Shown: positions 11,217 to 23,106, counted from the stretch's first letter. The stretch is 38,302 nt of DNA from Isohypsibius dastychi (GCA_034696485.1 JAQIWT010000077.1:1-38302); one strand, 5' to 3'. Notes: a model not told the origin generated them from the sequence alone. A program made the numbers and translations.

Positions 11217-11217
11217 A
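11212..11217 (+). terminator. AATAAA overlapping the MORN3 stop codon
   Basis: The hexamer contains the TAA stop (11214-11216). It is the only canonical signal before the convergent IFT139 3' end. Confidence 0.6.
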
Positions 11218-11381
11218 AAGAACAACACTGAAGTTTTCTTACATTTTTAAAAACGCGAAAGATGTTTAAAAAGGTCAGTAACAAGAACGGAACGAGGTTT
11301 ACCACTGAATGTATTGAATTTAATTGAATTTAAATCTGAATCTGTTTTTGAACAAAAAAAAACGCTGACGCAAAACTGAAC

Positions 11382-11387
11382 TTTATT
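11382..11387 (-). terminator. Polyadenylation signal for TTC21B/IFT139 (minus strand)
   Basis: TTTATT on the plus strand is AATAAA on the minus strand, 28 nt beyond the IFT139 stop at 11415. The convergent MORN3 and IFT139 transcripts would therefore not need to overlap. Confidence 0.65.
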
Positions 11388-11414
11388 TTTTGTCGGACAA
11401 GGTCAAAAAAAGTT

Positions 11415-14400
11415 TCAAGATACTTTTGACGTTTTTCTCGTCCGGCCTCGCGCATCTTCTTTTTCGTCATCGCTCTTGAATGCCAACGTATTCAATGCCT
11501 GCTGGCGAAGACCAGAAACGATTGCCCACATGTCTGCGCTGACTTCTCGACCCAGGTTGTTGTTCGAAGTGCCGGGAGCTTTGAAGTGGTCAAGGACCGT
11601 AATTGCCTCCATTGGCCGATTTGCTTTTATCATTGCCCATGCGCATCGTTCTCCGCTCACAAAATCCCGATTGCCGGAAGAGTCAAATGCTTTCCGGAAT
11701 GATTCTGCGGCTTTAGGGAAATTCTGGTTGGCACAGTGGATGCCTTCAAACATGTTGACCAGATAACCGGATCTGTTGAATTCTGTAGCTCTGAAAATCA
11801 GCTGATTGACTTCTTCGCTTCTGTTTGTTAGGTTAAGCAGATCGGTGCGGAGCAGCCACATTTTCTCCAGAAAATCCACATCCTAGAAATATGGAATGTT
11901 CTGTGTCAACAAATAAAAATTCATTGAGTTTAAAAGAATAAGCCAAAATGACATGACATTACCAAATTCCGTTTTATCTATTATACATTTATATTAATGT
12001 TCATTATATTATATAACGTTGGATTTTATTTGAATTATATCCCGGTTTCATCTGTATCACATACCTCCATATTCCAGGGAAACTTATCGTACTGCTTCAA
12101 AATTTCTACAGCGCGATCTTTAAGATTCAGGCGTAGCAATAGAGTAGCCAAAATGTAACCACGAACAGGTGGCGCCACCTAGAAACAGTCACTTGCTTAA
12201 CATTCAAACTTGGATCTGTATGTGCCTGTCACCTTTTCGTATTGAACGGCTTCTGCAGATTTAAGCGGATCCACAAGTCTGTTTACATCTCCGCGACTAA
12301 GTAACGGTAATATCCGGAGAAATTCGCGAAGACTCGGCGAGTTTTCCACATTTTCCGTCATCCCCTAAATCAGGAAAATCAAACTGGTTTGCCCATATCA
12401 TGACATAAGTCTGTTATGAACAGTATCAGGTTCGAAAAAATTATGAGAAAATTTGCTGTACATCAATAATTCCGCTGCACGTCCCGTTGAGTTCTACGAA
12501 GTTCGTCAAGCTGCTCGCAGAAAAGTGCTGGCTTCCAACAATTTCCCTATCCCAATTGCAGAGCATCTCTATCAGAGCTCTTCCGGCTTCGAAACGTAAC
12601 GGTGGAAAGGTCAACGCTTTCGCCAACAATTCCATCGCCTGGGCATATTTCCCGTTATAACGATGCAGTAGCCCTGAACAGAAGTGCTTTGCCGGACTCA
12701 GATCTGCATAATTTCCAAGCTCCATTTCATTCATTATTCGTTCAGCAGCTCGAAGCTGTCCCATGCGAACCATCAGCGGTATCGTTTTTCCCAGTGCAAC
12801 CCAATCCGTTGGATAAACGTGAAAATATTCCCTCAGACTCTCCAACGCATGGTCCATATCTTTTCTTCTGAAGGCGATGTGGGCCAATAGAATCCTTGCC
12901 GATTTTCGAGCGGGATCAGATTTTTGGAGCTCTTTGACGATACGGAAGGAATCGTTCGCCTCTCCGGATAACAACATCACTTCTGCCAGTCTTTCGAGGA
13001 CCGTGAATAAAACATCGTCGCGAGCAATTGCCCTTCCCTGCTCTAAAAATTGGATGGCAGCTGGGAAGTCACGTAAATCAATGGCTGATTCTGCAAGCTC
13101 GAACAACACCCTATACAACAAAACCGGAGATGCCAATCCACTTTACGAAAAAGTTCCAAATTAAATTCAAATTTTCAATTTGTTATCTTACTCTACTAAA
13201 TTCTTTGTGATTTCTGCCACAACATCCGGATTCTCACGACGCGCGCGATTCAAGTCCCTGAAAAACATACAGCCTGAAATCAGATGGGTTGTTCTGAAAA
13301 TATTCAAGTCCACCTTTCGAAAGAGCTCTTCGCATTCTGAAGAGTATGTATCCGTTCTTCTTCATTCTGCATTTTTCCATACAGCCCCGCAAGTAGCTTC
13401 ATTGATTTTGACGCTTGTAACGAGTCGGCAAACGCTGCTCAATTAGAAGAAAATAGAAGTTACCGAAAGGTCACATGATTTTCAGTTTTCAGATCAACCT
13501 TCGTTTTTTTCCGTAGAAATCTCCTTGAGTAACTGTTCCGCTCGCTCGTGACGACCAAGATCAATCAGCAATTCAGCAAACTGCAGCCGTAGACCCAAGT
13601 TCCCACGCTTAATCACTGCTTCATAGTAATTGAGAGCCTAACCATAACATATTTCAATAAATCATTAAAAGTTCATGTTTCACGGAAATGAAGGCAATGA
13701 ACACAACTTACGTTCTTATACATGTGGCATTGGATGTACAGGGCACCCATAGTCGACTCCAACAACTGGTTCTGTGGCTGTTCCCTCGTAGCTTTCTGGA
13801 TGACTTCGATTGCCTTTTTTGGCTGCAACGAAATAACATCATGGATAAATTTAAGGGTAATTTGGGATCCGATTCTAACATCTGGTATCTGCATATACGC
13901 CGCGCCAAGCATTCGTGATGCCGATGGCGTTCCTTTCATATCAAGGAACAATTTTTCGTAAAGCTCCACATATTCCTTCCGCTTTCCGTTCTTCAAATAA
14001 ATCTTCCCGAGATAGTCTTGCGCCAGATAGTAATGATCCTGCATGTCAGGCTCGATAGATTCCAGTAAAGATGTGACTGTTACAGACGACGCCCCCGTTG
14101 CAAGTAATACGGCGACCTCAGCCATATAGATTAGAGATGCTTCCATGATGGATCCGGAGAACAGAAGTTTTGCTTGTTTCAAAAAAGTTTCAGCTTTGAC
14201 GATCTGCTTTTTTCCCAACAAAAGCTTGATCAAATCGATGTATAATAGACAATAATCTTGCACTGTGTCGAACGCGGTGGATGGACTTTTTTCCCGAAAT
14301 CTCTTCAAGATTTCCGTCAAGTTGGAAATGGCACCTTCGGTGTCCCCAGACAAAACCAAGTAACGTGACTGCAGGAGATAGTATCTGAGACTATCTTTCA

Positions 14401-17190
14401 GCTTGAAATCATTGGCGACAGCACGATCCAGGCAAGTTCGCGCTCGGACATGTGCTTTCTGGTACAGCGCCACCTGTCGAAGAACCCACTCACCTAACAG
14501 ATAAACAATCAGCATTTTCACTCAGAACTCACTTCTGCTGCTAATAATAAAATTTGTGAATTAGTTCCAAAGCTGTCCGAGTCCATCAATTGCTCAAGTA
14601 ATCCCGATGCTCCGCCAATATCAGACTTTAAAAATCGCACTCGTGCTAGCTGCGCCGCTAGATCGGCTTGTCCAGGAACTATCAATTGCACGGCAGCAAG
14701 GATGGTGGAACAGTGATTTAGGATAACGCTATCATATGGAACTTTTTGCGGCTACAGCACAATAAAATTCCGCTACACTTGACCTAGTTAGAAAATGCGA
14801 AGATCAAACCTCGGCTGGAATAAACTGAATGGCATCATTGATAACGACTGCGAGTATATCGAGATTTATATCGGCGAGGTTATCCAGAGTCACCGGCGTA
14901 ATCTGCGGAGACAAAAGGAGTACTACTTGATGACTGAAGTGATCAAGAATCATACGTACAGTCAGCTTGTCGGCATAGCTTGCGAGATTCTGGAGAAGAT
15001 GAATACAGTCCGGAATTAAGACCGAGAGAGTTTTCTGTTTAGTAGGATCACATTGATTCTCGATTGAAACGTTCATCTTCAAACGCAGGCAGTCGATTTT
15101 GACGTTTATTGGAATAGATAGGCTGTCAAAGCTTCGTTGATCCGGTAGAGACTGCAACCGGGTTTCCAGACGAATTAGCTCCGTGTCGGCATCTTTCAAT
15201 TGCCCGTTTGCAATAAAGCAGCTAACTTTGCCTGAAACAAAGCTATTTCAATACTGTAACACGCAGCAGGCTACATATTATTTGGAGCAATTTCTTAACA
15301 TGCTTGTTGAAGTTTTTGGGTAGCGTTTGTAACGTGGCTTCTTGACCGGTATGACCCTATAATGCCCCCAACTCTTCCCACAAGCAACCAGCAATAAAAA
15401 CAAACGTTTTGACCAGTTCCGGTGTAACCATTCTGCTTACTTCAAGCTAGCTGACCCCTACATCCCAACGTTTTAAAAAATTCCTGTACATAGAAAGCAC
15501 ATTTTAAAAGAGAGCCCTTTCGATTACGAAGTCTTGTCAATTCTTACTTCGCGGCAGCTCTGATTCGTAGAAAAGTTTCCCTCGAAAAGAGCGGTACTCC
15601 AACTTTTAAATGAAGATAGACGCTACGTACCGATTAAAGCATCAGCGCAGTGAATTGAGGAAGCTGCTGCTTTATCAAACGTATCCATTGCTTCTTTGTA
15701 GCGGCTTTGAAGCAGCAACTGATTCGCGTATTCCAACGGGCACGCTGACCTTTCAGGATGCGTCGTAATGGCTCGTTGTGCCAGTGCCAGGGCCCTCTGT
15801 AATATAGCTGACCGACCTGCGCACTAAATCAAAAATAACTGTTAAGATGGAATTAGAAATAGAAACAAAAGAAAGATTACCATTCTTGAAAACATCCTGA
15901 TGTATTTCATCCACAAATTCACGTTCTTTGGCTCCAGTTTCTCTAAGCGGTCAAAAACTAGCAAAGCTGTTCCATCGAATTCTTTCCACGCTGATGCGCG
16001 TTTCATGCAAATGCGGCCAAGCGCCGAAAAAACTGTCGGTAGAATTATGTTGGGATCGAGCGACAAAACGTTCTCGCATAATGAATCGACGTTGTCCCAG
16101 TTCCGCAGAATCATTTGCACTTTCAGCTGTAGAACCATAACCGGAACCAGCCGGAACTTATTCAAGATTTCCGGTAGGAGAAGCTGGACGTTGTCCATAT
16201 CTCGATGAGCCAAATGCCATTGAAGTAATTCAATCTGCGCGGCTGCGACATCCGGTCCGCTCAGCCTTCAAAAAACACGTCCAATTTCGGAAACAGCTTT
16301 TTACAATAAAAGCCTACCTAATTGCATTTTCGAGATACGTTTTAACCAGGTCGCTCTGGAGATTTCCAGCGGCTTCTACTCGGGCTGCCAGATAAAACAT
16401 CTGAAAAAACACTAATGATTTTCGGTGTTCGCCAAGGATTACATGTATTGCTGTACCCGTGTACTTGCAATGTCCGGTTTGGAAAGGAATGGCTTCAAGA
16501 AATCGACGGCTAGAGAATATTCCTTGTTTTGATACAGCGCCCATGCCGTGAAAAACCCAATCTGGAAAGAAAACCGTGTGTGCAATTCTTTCATTGTTCC
16601 GTAATGATTATAAGATATTTCGTCCTCGGTTTCTCACAAAGAACAGAAAAATAACTATCGAACAGATGACAATCTCACACACCTCAGAATCCACCCGGTG
16701 ATTCTCATCAGTTATTCGTTTCTTCAACCGATCGAGTGCTTGACGATCTATAATCATCATTGCAACCACACTCAACAACGATAACTGACCACGGAAATTT
16801 TCTTATACCTGCAAAATCTCGACGCTTTTCAACACCGATCTGGCAAGCCACAGCTGGTATCGCGAACGTTGCATGTTGCTGGAGGTCAGCAAATCCAAGC
16901 GATGCTTCTTTTTCATTTCCTGGAAGTACACTGGTGATTTGTTTTATTCAGTCAGACCCTTTGCTCTTTACCTTCCAAAGCATCCAAAATTCCGAAAAAG
17001 AACTTGGTGGGCGCTTCCTGTTTGCTGAAACCAGGGAGTTTCTTGAGATACCGTCGTGCGTGTTCAAATAGTTCTTCGTGAATGAAAAAGTCCAAATGCG
17101 TCTAAAGAACAACGACGGTAATAGACAAGAGCAGACTGAGTGTAAGTTGCGGGATATACCCACGAAAAATGTATCAGGTAACTGGTTCAT
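11415..17190 (-). CDS. TTC21B: Tetratricopeptide repeat protein 21B (IFT139), IFT-A subunit
   Basis: IFT139 is a TPR solenoid of the IFT-A complex that drives retrograde transport in cilia. Nineteen exons (5'->3' on minus): 17190-17164, 17101-16972, 16919-16809, 16747-16683, 16561-16457, 16400-16318, 16265-15881, 15823-15631, 15231-14810, 14751-14533, 14473-13880, 13822-13712, 13637-13499, 13434-13314, 13257-13192, 13110-12462, 12364-12233, 12178-12065, 11882-11415. Total 1377 aa (human 1316). TPR helices run along the whole chain. Markers against human include LKKRITDENHR near the N-terminus, LLLAAEVALYQKA, a GAAYMQI block (human GDAYMNI), DSLQASKSMKLLAGLYGKM, LLHRYNGKYAQAM and a C-terminal FPWNMEDVDFLEKMWLL block (human MNWNAIDAEEFEKSWLL). 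The first coding exon is only 27 nt with donor GTGGGT, so the exact start is the weakest part. It is convergent with MORN3 and divergent from DHRS4. Confidence 0.93.
15232..15630 (-). other. Largest intron of TTC21B (399 bp)
   Basis: This lies between exon 8 (donor GTACGT) and exon 9 (acceptor GTTTCAG), phase 1. No additional exon, repeat or ORF of interest was seen; most other introns of the gene are 43-160 nt. Confidence 0.7.
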
Positions 17191-17608
17191 GATGAGATCG
17201 AAATAGTTTCAATTTCCTGGTCCGAAACAAGTACCCATTGGTCAGGAACAGATGCAACTGATACGCAAAATCCTTGTTTTGAAAAGTGGATGTTTGTACA
17301 AGCCGTACTGGTTTACCCGACGAAAAATCCATTGCACCTGTACGGATGGATGATGGAATTGGAATGAAAATCGATCGGAAAAACGGGATCACTGTTCCGT
17401 TTGATCTACCTGACGGGGTCCTCAAGGCTAGCAGAGAGGGGGTTGAGGTTACATGAAGCATATAGGTTCATCTGAGGGGGACGGAGGAGGGGGGAGCTGA
17501 TCAGCTGTTCCAAACCACAACAAACCAATCCTCGAAAAAACATACTGTACCGTTCTGATACTGTTTCTCGAGTGATTTTTCATTTCCTTTGATCGCTCCA
17601 GCCGGATT
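17191..17608. promoter_or_regulatory. Bidirectional promoter region of TTC21B and DHRS4
   Basis: A head-to-head spacer of 418 bp between start codons. It contains a G-rich stretch (about 17474-17494) directly followed by the perfect 12-nt palindrome AGCTGATCAGCT (17495-17506). A minus-strand open frame running through the spacer from 17461 is not supported as coding. I looked for an RFX X-box, expected for ciliary genes, and found no convincing copy. Confidence 0.5.
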
Positions 17609-19403
17609 ATGGCCAGTAAACTTTTATTAAACGGTAAAAGTGCAATCGTGACTGCTTCCACTGATGGGTAGGTGACTCTGAAATTTTCCAGCATTTCTGT
17701 GTTGCAAAGATTTTGAAAAGATTCATTCTTTTATTTGAAGGATCGGTCTTGCAATTGCACGGCGCCTTGCCATGGAAGGAGCAAAAGTTCTGATTAGCAG
17801 CCGTCGACCAGAGAATGTGCAGAAGGCCGTTGCAGATCTGCAAAAAGAGAACCTAGATGTTCGCGGTACCATTTGCCATGTTGCCAAAGAAGCTGACAGG
17901 AATCACCTTGTTGAAGAGGTAAGTTTCGGTATGATTTTTTCAAACGGTTGTATGGTTTTTCAATCTTCTTGCATCATTCCTGTTATTGTGCTGTCTTGTC
18001 GAATGCTTGAATCACGTTGTCCGATCATTTTACAACACGTAGAGTTGAAATTTCTGGCTTATAATGTATACCGTACTGCTTACTCAAACGGTCTCCCACG
18101 CTGAATATTTTTTATTCAAATTTACTTTACTGTCATGCTGTTTGTTTTCCAGGCCGTTAAACAGTTCGGTGGAATTGATATTTTTGTTTCGAACGCAGCA
18201 GTCAACCCTGCAGTAGGACCAATTCTGGATGTAAGGTTAACCTATCCGATGGAAGTTTTGGTTTTTATTTTATGTTTTTTTCAGACCACTGAGGAAGTGT
18301 GGGATCGGGTGCGTTAATTGTGCAGGAGTTTGGTTCATGGAGTGGACCTCCTGCTGTTGAATGATTACCGTACCATACTGCCCACCTTAAAAGCCAGTGT
18401 TTCCTCCCTTCCGATGAACTTCCAAAACTTCACAAAAAGTTTTTTTCGAAAAGGAGATCTTAAGGGTTTTTTTAAGCTTCTAGTACAGGAAAGTGTGGGT
18501 TTGAGTTCGAAGGGAACGGGAGGGCGTTTATTCGAGCTGTACGGTTACTGAAAATTGTTTTCGATCGCTTCTCTTGACGGAATCATTGAATTTCTCACCG
18601 TTTACCTCACAGCATTAATTTTTGTTTCGTTCTCGTTGTACGATTTTACACGGGTGCTCTTACTTTTGCAGATATTTGACACAAACGTCAAATGCTCATT
18701 TCTTCTGACAAAATTGGTGGTGCCGGAGATGGAAAAGAGAGGGTATGTTAGATACTTTTAGGTGTTTTGTTACTGACTACCTGGTGAACTACTGCGATGG
18801 TTTTTAAGGAAAGGATCCATCATCTATGTGTCTTCCGTGGGGGCATACATGCCGCTAAAGGTCATACCGAGAACTCTCCTTAGACTTGGTCACTTTTCCT
18901 CAAAATGTTTGATTATTGCTTTCTTATGCAGATGATTGGCACCTACAGCATTAGCAAGACAGCTTTGTTAGGTCTGACAAAAGCACTTGCCGGGGAGCTG
19001 TGTGAAAAGAACATTCGTGTGAATGGAATCGCTCCTGGAATTATCAAGACGAAATTCAGCGAATACGTATGACCCATCCTGCAATCTGCATTTTTGGGAG
19101 TTTTTGCAGATTTTATTCGCAGATCTGGAAAGATGAAGGGCCAGTACAGAAAATGGCAAAAGCGATGATTCCCATGAGGCGGTAAGGAGTTCGCCGTATG
19201 GACAGTTTATGTCAAGATTATCTCTTATTCCGCAGATTCGGAGAAACTGAGGAATGTGGTGGTGCTGCTGTTTTTCTGGTAAGCGTTCGGATACTTATAT
19301 CTTTTTAATTTCGTAATTTATGGTTTGGTAGGCTTCGGACATGTCGTCTTATATGACGGGAGAAACGCTGCTTGTAACTGGTGGTATGCCGGTGCGGATG
19401 TGA
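17609..19403 (+). CDS. DHRS4: DHRS4-type short-chain dehydrogenase/reductase
   Basis: DHRS4 is an NADP(H)-dependent carbonyl/retinal reductase, usually peroxisomal. Exons: 17609-17667, 17741-17918, 18153-18230, 18285-18308 (24-nt microexon), 18672-18742, 18809-18860, 18932-19066, 19123-19181, 19236-19278, 19332-19403, giving 256 aa. The Rossmann motif is TASTDGIG (human VTASTDGIGFA), then NAAVNP (human SNAAVNP), an Asn in TNVK, the catalytic Ser in YVSSVG and the YSISK active-site Tyr/Lys, and APGIIKT. TEEVWD and VVPEMEKRG are near-identical to human DHRS4. The N-terminus has no mitochondrial presequence. The C-terminus ends PVRM rather than the SRL peroxisomal signal. Ten exons for 771 nt of coding is a high intron density. 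Confidence 0.93.
18309..18671 (+). other. DHRS4 intron 4 (363 bp)
   Basis: An intron between the 24-nt microexon (donor GTGCGT) and exon 5 (acceptor TTTTGCAG). Two open frames inside it (for example 18318-18551) have no splice support and match nothing I recognise. Confidence 0.7.
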
Positions 19404-20477
19404 AAACTAATGGTACAATGATGAGAAATTTGAGATGAACGGTAGGGACAGAGGCTGCGGTAAAATGTTTCATTCCAGCTGAGTTTCTCGGTTTCCTTGG
19501 AACACTTTTGTTTTTCCATTATAATATGTTAAACCGCAACTTTCTTCTCTGTGTTCGAACCCACGCATATAAAATGTCCGCTTAGCTTTTTGATTTTTTG
19601 GAGCCGTATTTTTGAAATATCTCTAGAATACTAATTCTATCGATTTGTACGGCTGACAGACGTTGTTCTGGTTCAATTTTTGTTATTTAAATGTATCGTA
19701 AAGTAGCGTAAATGAAACGTCATTTTAAAGTACTTGCGCCTAATCCATCTTCGTTAGCAAATCGTTTTGCGAAGTGATAACGCTCATGGTTCAAAACCTT
19801 CCAGGTAGTGGCCTCTGAACCGAATGATTGTTTGGCAGAATTTTCTCTTTCTCGAAAAATGTAGAAATGAACTAAATCAGCACAATGTGTATTTAAAACG
19901 AAGAATCCGTTAAAATGGAACTCATAAATCGCGCGGAATATATACGTCTTGATTGTCGGGTCACTTCGCACTTCGTATATTAATGATCTGTATTGATTGG
20001 GCGAATATTTTACGGAGCAGGACGGTTTGGGCTGACGAGTTAATTAGCCTGATGTCCAGGTGACGCTTTCATCTTCTATCTGTCCTGCTCCATTTATTGG
20101 CCAGGTAAGCTGGAACAGAGGCTTGTGTTTCTTTTCATCCGCTCCTGTCCCCATCATGAAACATGCAATCGCCTGGTCCACCGATAATTCAAATAGAAAT
20201 CCAAAGACAGCCACAACCTTCTGCACGATTATCTATCCGATCTGCCGCCATATCCATACGCACCAACATCCCTTCCTGATTACCGATTTGCTTTTCTCAC
20301 TTGGAATATTATCCAATGCTACTGGATGAGTTAGCGTGGATTATCAAATTGTAAATGCTGAAGAGAATATTCAACCAACGGTTCCACCTGATGGACTGCC
20401 GGTTATCAGATCTGGGAATTATTATTGTAGCTGGAATATTCATTGTCTGACTACAGCGGATTGTGTATCTGTGCTGA
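19404..20477 (+). other. Intergenic region between DHRS4 and the ImpL2-like gene
   Basis: About 1.07 kb without a supported exon. It holds the DHRS4 3'UTR (no canonical AATAAA close to the stop) and the promoter/leader of the ImpL2-like gene. CCAG/GTGACG at about 20058 and CCAG/GTAAGC at about 20104 look like splice-like sequences and could be a leader exon, but nothing confirms it. Short open frames on both strands look random. Confidence 0.55.
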
Positions 20478-23105
20478 ATGGATTTAAGAGGATTTACGTT
20501 GGATTTTATATTCATATTTAGCCTGATTTGGGCATTTTTTGTCGCGTTTTCTTCGGGCGCTCCTGTTGAAGTAAGTGTGGCACCAGGAATAATTTAAATG
20601 TCTTTTAAAAATGGTTGAGAAAGCGTGATGGATTTTGCATCTACTGTAAATTGCAGTTAAAACAAACACAAATCATGTTTTAAATTATTGATAATTACAA
20701 GGCTGTTTGGTCACTACTGGAAAATAATTAAACAAACGGAATAGTTTGCTTTCATGAGAATTTCCATTTTAATTAAAATCACGCAGATTTGTTGATCAGA
20801 GATGAAATAGTTTCTCAACAGCTTTTGAATTTATTGCTTAGCAAATGTGAAGCACGTTTTACAGCGAGTGTTGTAGGAGTAAATTGGGGTTGGAAACTCA
20901 AGTGCATTTACGGAGTATCAAGCCAGGAAATTGTCTGCTTTTGTGATGCTTTGGGGGGTTTATATGCAAAAGACAGGAGCTGGAGAAGATCCGTTTTCAA
21001 AAAGAAATGTAAGCCGTAATCTGTTCATTTCTTCAGACACAGCCAATTAATGCTTACGACAATGGCATTGTTATACTCCCTGCCTACCACCAACTGTTTT
21101 ATGGACTCCCTAAGATTGTATCGTTCTCGTTAGCTGCACCTTTCCATCAGTATAATAGGCGCAGAATTTAACGGTCATTGTCATCTTCAGAATTTGAACG
21201 TAACCATTAAAAATTCAGTTTCAAAACTTCAGATATTCAGATGTTCTGGAACAATGTTTGTAACGGCGTCAAAATGTTTTATACATGATCTAATTAATTT
21301 AAAAGCTTCCCTGATTACGTTGATAATTTCTTGAAAAGCAGGCAACATAAACGAATGATTGATGGCAGAAGACATCCCAGGTAGTCATCATGCTCCGTTT
21401 ATATTGAAACCTGCATTTTGCAATAATGTTGGTTACCATACCTGACTTATATTTAATAGCCGCGATAGCTATTGCATCTCAGTCATGTAATTCCACACGC
21501 AAACCACACACTTCCACGACTATTAGTGGGCATCGTGCAAATGTGGATTTTTCATCAACGTTGAGTGTAAAACGAAGGCTACGTTATTGTAGGTACTGTG
21601 TAGGTAGACGTGCTCCTGTTGCGCAATGTTTAATGTGTCCCGGCTTTAATTCACAAACGCCACGCGCCGGCTAAAATTACTCTAATGTCAGTGGTACTTA
21701 CAATGCAATTATTCCATGGAGTCTATTAAATCATTATCTGTCGCGATGATTAAACCAGGCGACGACGATAATTAGGGCAGAAGGTAATTTGAAGGACAAT
21801 CCGTTGCAGAAATAGATCAGTATTCCCTAATCACTGAGTGGCTTAGAGGAAATACAACAAAATATATTATGACACAGTCATCTAAAATAACGCGCATTCA
21901 TTGTTTTCGGCCTTTGGTACAATACTGTACTTGCAATGAATCAGATTTATACTGTAAAATATATTAAAATAATTTTACTATCTTCTGTTTCAGAAATCAC
22001 CGGTGATGCATCAAAGAAACAGAAGGGGAAGTGACGTCTCTGCTGGTAAGTGAAATTTTCAACCGCAATGAACCCGCTGTGAAGATATCAACGAACTTTT
22101 CTGGTTGATAAGCATCCCTGAGTTGATACAATTTTGTACGCAGAATTAACGTTATTTGATGTAGATTTTATACATTTATATTATCCCTTAGGTCATATTA
22201 AATTATTTTGGGATGATAAATGGATGATGCCGCCAACAACGCATATACAAGAACTCGATTCGGTGACTTTGACCTGTGTAGCTGCTGGATTTCCTGCCCC
22301 GCTTATTCACTGGCAAAAAAATGGAATAACGCTGGAATCGACTTTGTTTCGTAACGTCATTTTGAGTCCCACCAACAATCCCAGTTGGAATTTAATGCAT
22401 ATTCCGGATGGAATGGATTTACGAGTCAGTTCTACAGTTTCCAATTTGAATCTCGACTGTTTAACGATAGACGATTCGGCGACGTATACCTGCGTAGCAG
22501 AATCTTCTAAACCGAATGAACCGAGCATATCATCACAGACTGTGTTGAAAGTTACAAGTAAGCCAAAAAATTTCCATTCGCTAATTCTTCTAGAATTTGA
22601 CTGGCAATAAATAGTTAATTAATTAATTATTACATATTTATTTATCATTTATTTAACAGGTATATTATCATTTGTTCAATAATTATTATGATTTATTATA
22701 GAGAAACCGGTGACGAACGTTGTTCCAAAGTGCTTGAAAAGCAAATCCGTTGAACAGCCTGCAAAAATAACCATGTGGACTAACAATAGTTTGGAGCACA
22801 GCGGGAATGCTGTAAGACTTATTTGTCGCGCTTCTGGGTTTCCGACTCCGGAAATTATCTGGAAAAGGGAAACAGATCACGGGACCGAAGATATTCATAT
22901 CGGTTCGAAATATCAGGTAGGAGTGATTTATCACCACTCGTTTACATTATTATTAAATTTGGGTTTTCAGATAGCTGACAATTCCGATCTCGTCATTCAG
23001 AAGACTGATTTTGAGAAAGATATGGGTAGTTATGTCTGCGTTGCAAAAAATTTGTCCGGAACTGACAAGAAAACGGCGTTTTTGTACCCGTTCAAAAGTG
23101 AATAA
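20478..23105 (+). CDS. ImpL2: Secreted two-Ig-domain protein, ImpL2/zig-like
   Basis: ImpL2 family proteins are secreted two-Ig proteins; Drosophila ImpL2 binds insulin-like peptides and antagonises insulin signalling. Exons: 20478-20570, 21994-22045, 22192-22557, 22702-22916, 22971-23105, giving 286 aa. Exon 1 encodes a signal peptide (hydrophobic LDFIFIFSLIWAFFVAFSSG). Exon 2 carries a dibasic RNRR. Ig1 has Cys in VTLTCVAAGF, Trp in IHWQKNG and YTCVAES. Ig2 has LICRASGF, IIWKRE and GSYVCVAKN. The linker W..KWMMPPTT resembles Drosophila W..KTPPTK, and the tail TAFLYPFKSE resembles TFVYPVLNEED of Drosophila ImpL2. Nematode zig proteins are the alternative; insulin binding is not shown by the sequence. 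Intron 1 is 1423 bp. The stop overlaps an AATAAA. Confidence 0.85.
20571..21993 (+). other. Long intron 1 of the ImpL2-like gene
   Basis: Donor GTAAGT, acceptor TTCTGTTTCAG. Apart from a possible nested peptide ORF (21426-21674) I see only AT-rich unique sequence, with no microsatellite or transposon signature. Confidence 0.6.
21426..21674 (+). CDS. Possible nested small secreted Cys-containing peptide
   Basis: An ATG-initiated 82-codon open frame lies wholly inside intron 1 of the ImpL2-like gene, same strand. It begins with a signal-peptide-like segment (MLVTIPDLYLIAAIAIASQSC). It then has a Ser/Thr-rich stretch, a basic VKRRLRY, and a C-terminal part with cysteines spaced C-x2-C-x10-C-x2-C (CRYC...CLMC). 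It ends PRAG. I recognise no family. It may be a single-exon peptide gene or chance; 82 codons is not rare by chance in 1.4 kb of intron. No promoter or polyadenylation signal was identified. Confidence 0.25.
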   Translation: MLVTIPDLYLIAAIAIASQSCNSTRKPHTSTTISGHRANVDFSSTLSVKRRLRYCRYCVGRRAPVAQCLMCPGFNSQTPRAG

Positions 23106-23106
23106 A
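23101..23106 (+). terminator. AATAAA overlapping the ImpL2-like stop codon
   Basis: The hexamer includes the TAA stop (23103-23105), the same arrangement as at the MORN3 stop. If used, the 3'UTR is about 10-30 nt. Confidence 0.45.

Noticed and set aside
17174-17461. Upstream minus-strand ATG (17332) as the IFT139 start
   Set aside because: That frame ends at a TGA with no usable donor; the ATG at 17190 joins exon 2 in phase through a GTGGGT donor.
17191-17608. RFX X-box for IFT139
   Set aside because: The closest match, GTACCC then GGTCAG near 17232, departs from the consensus in both half-sites.
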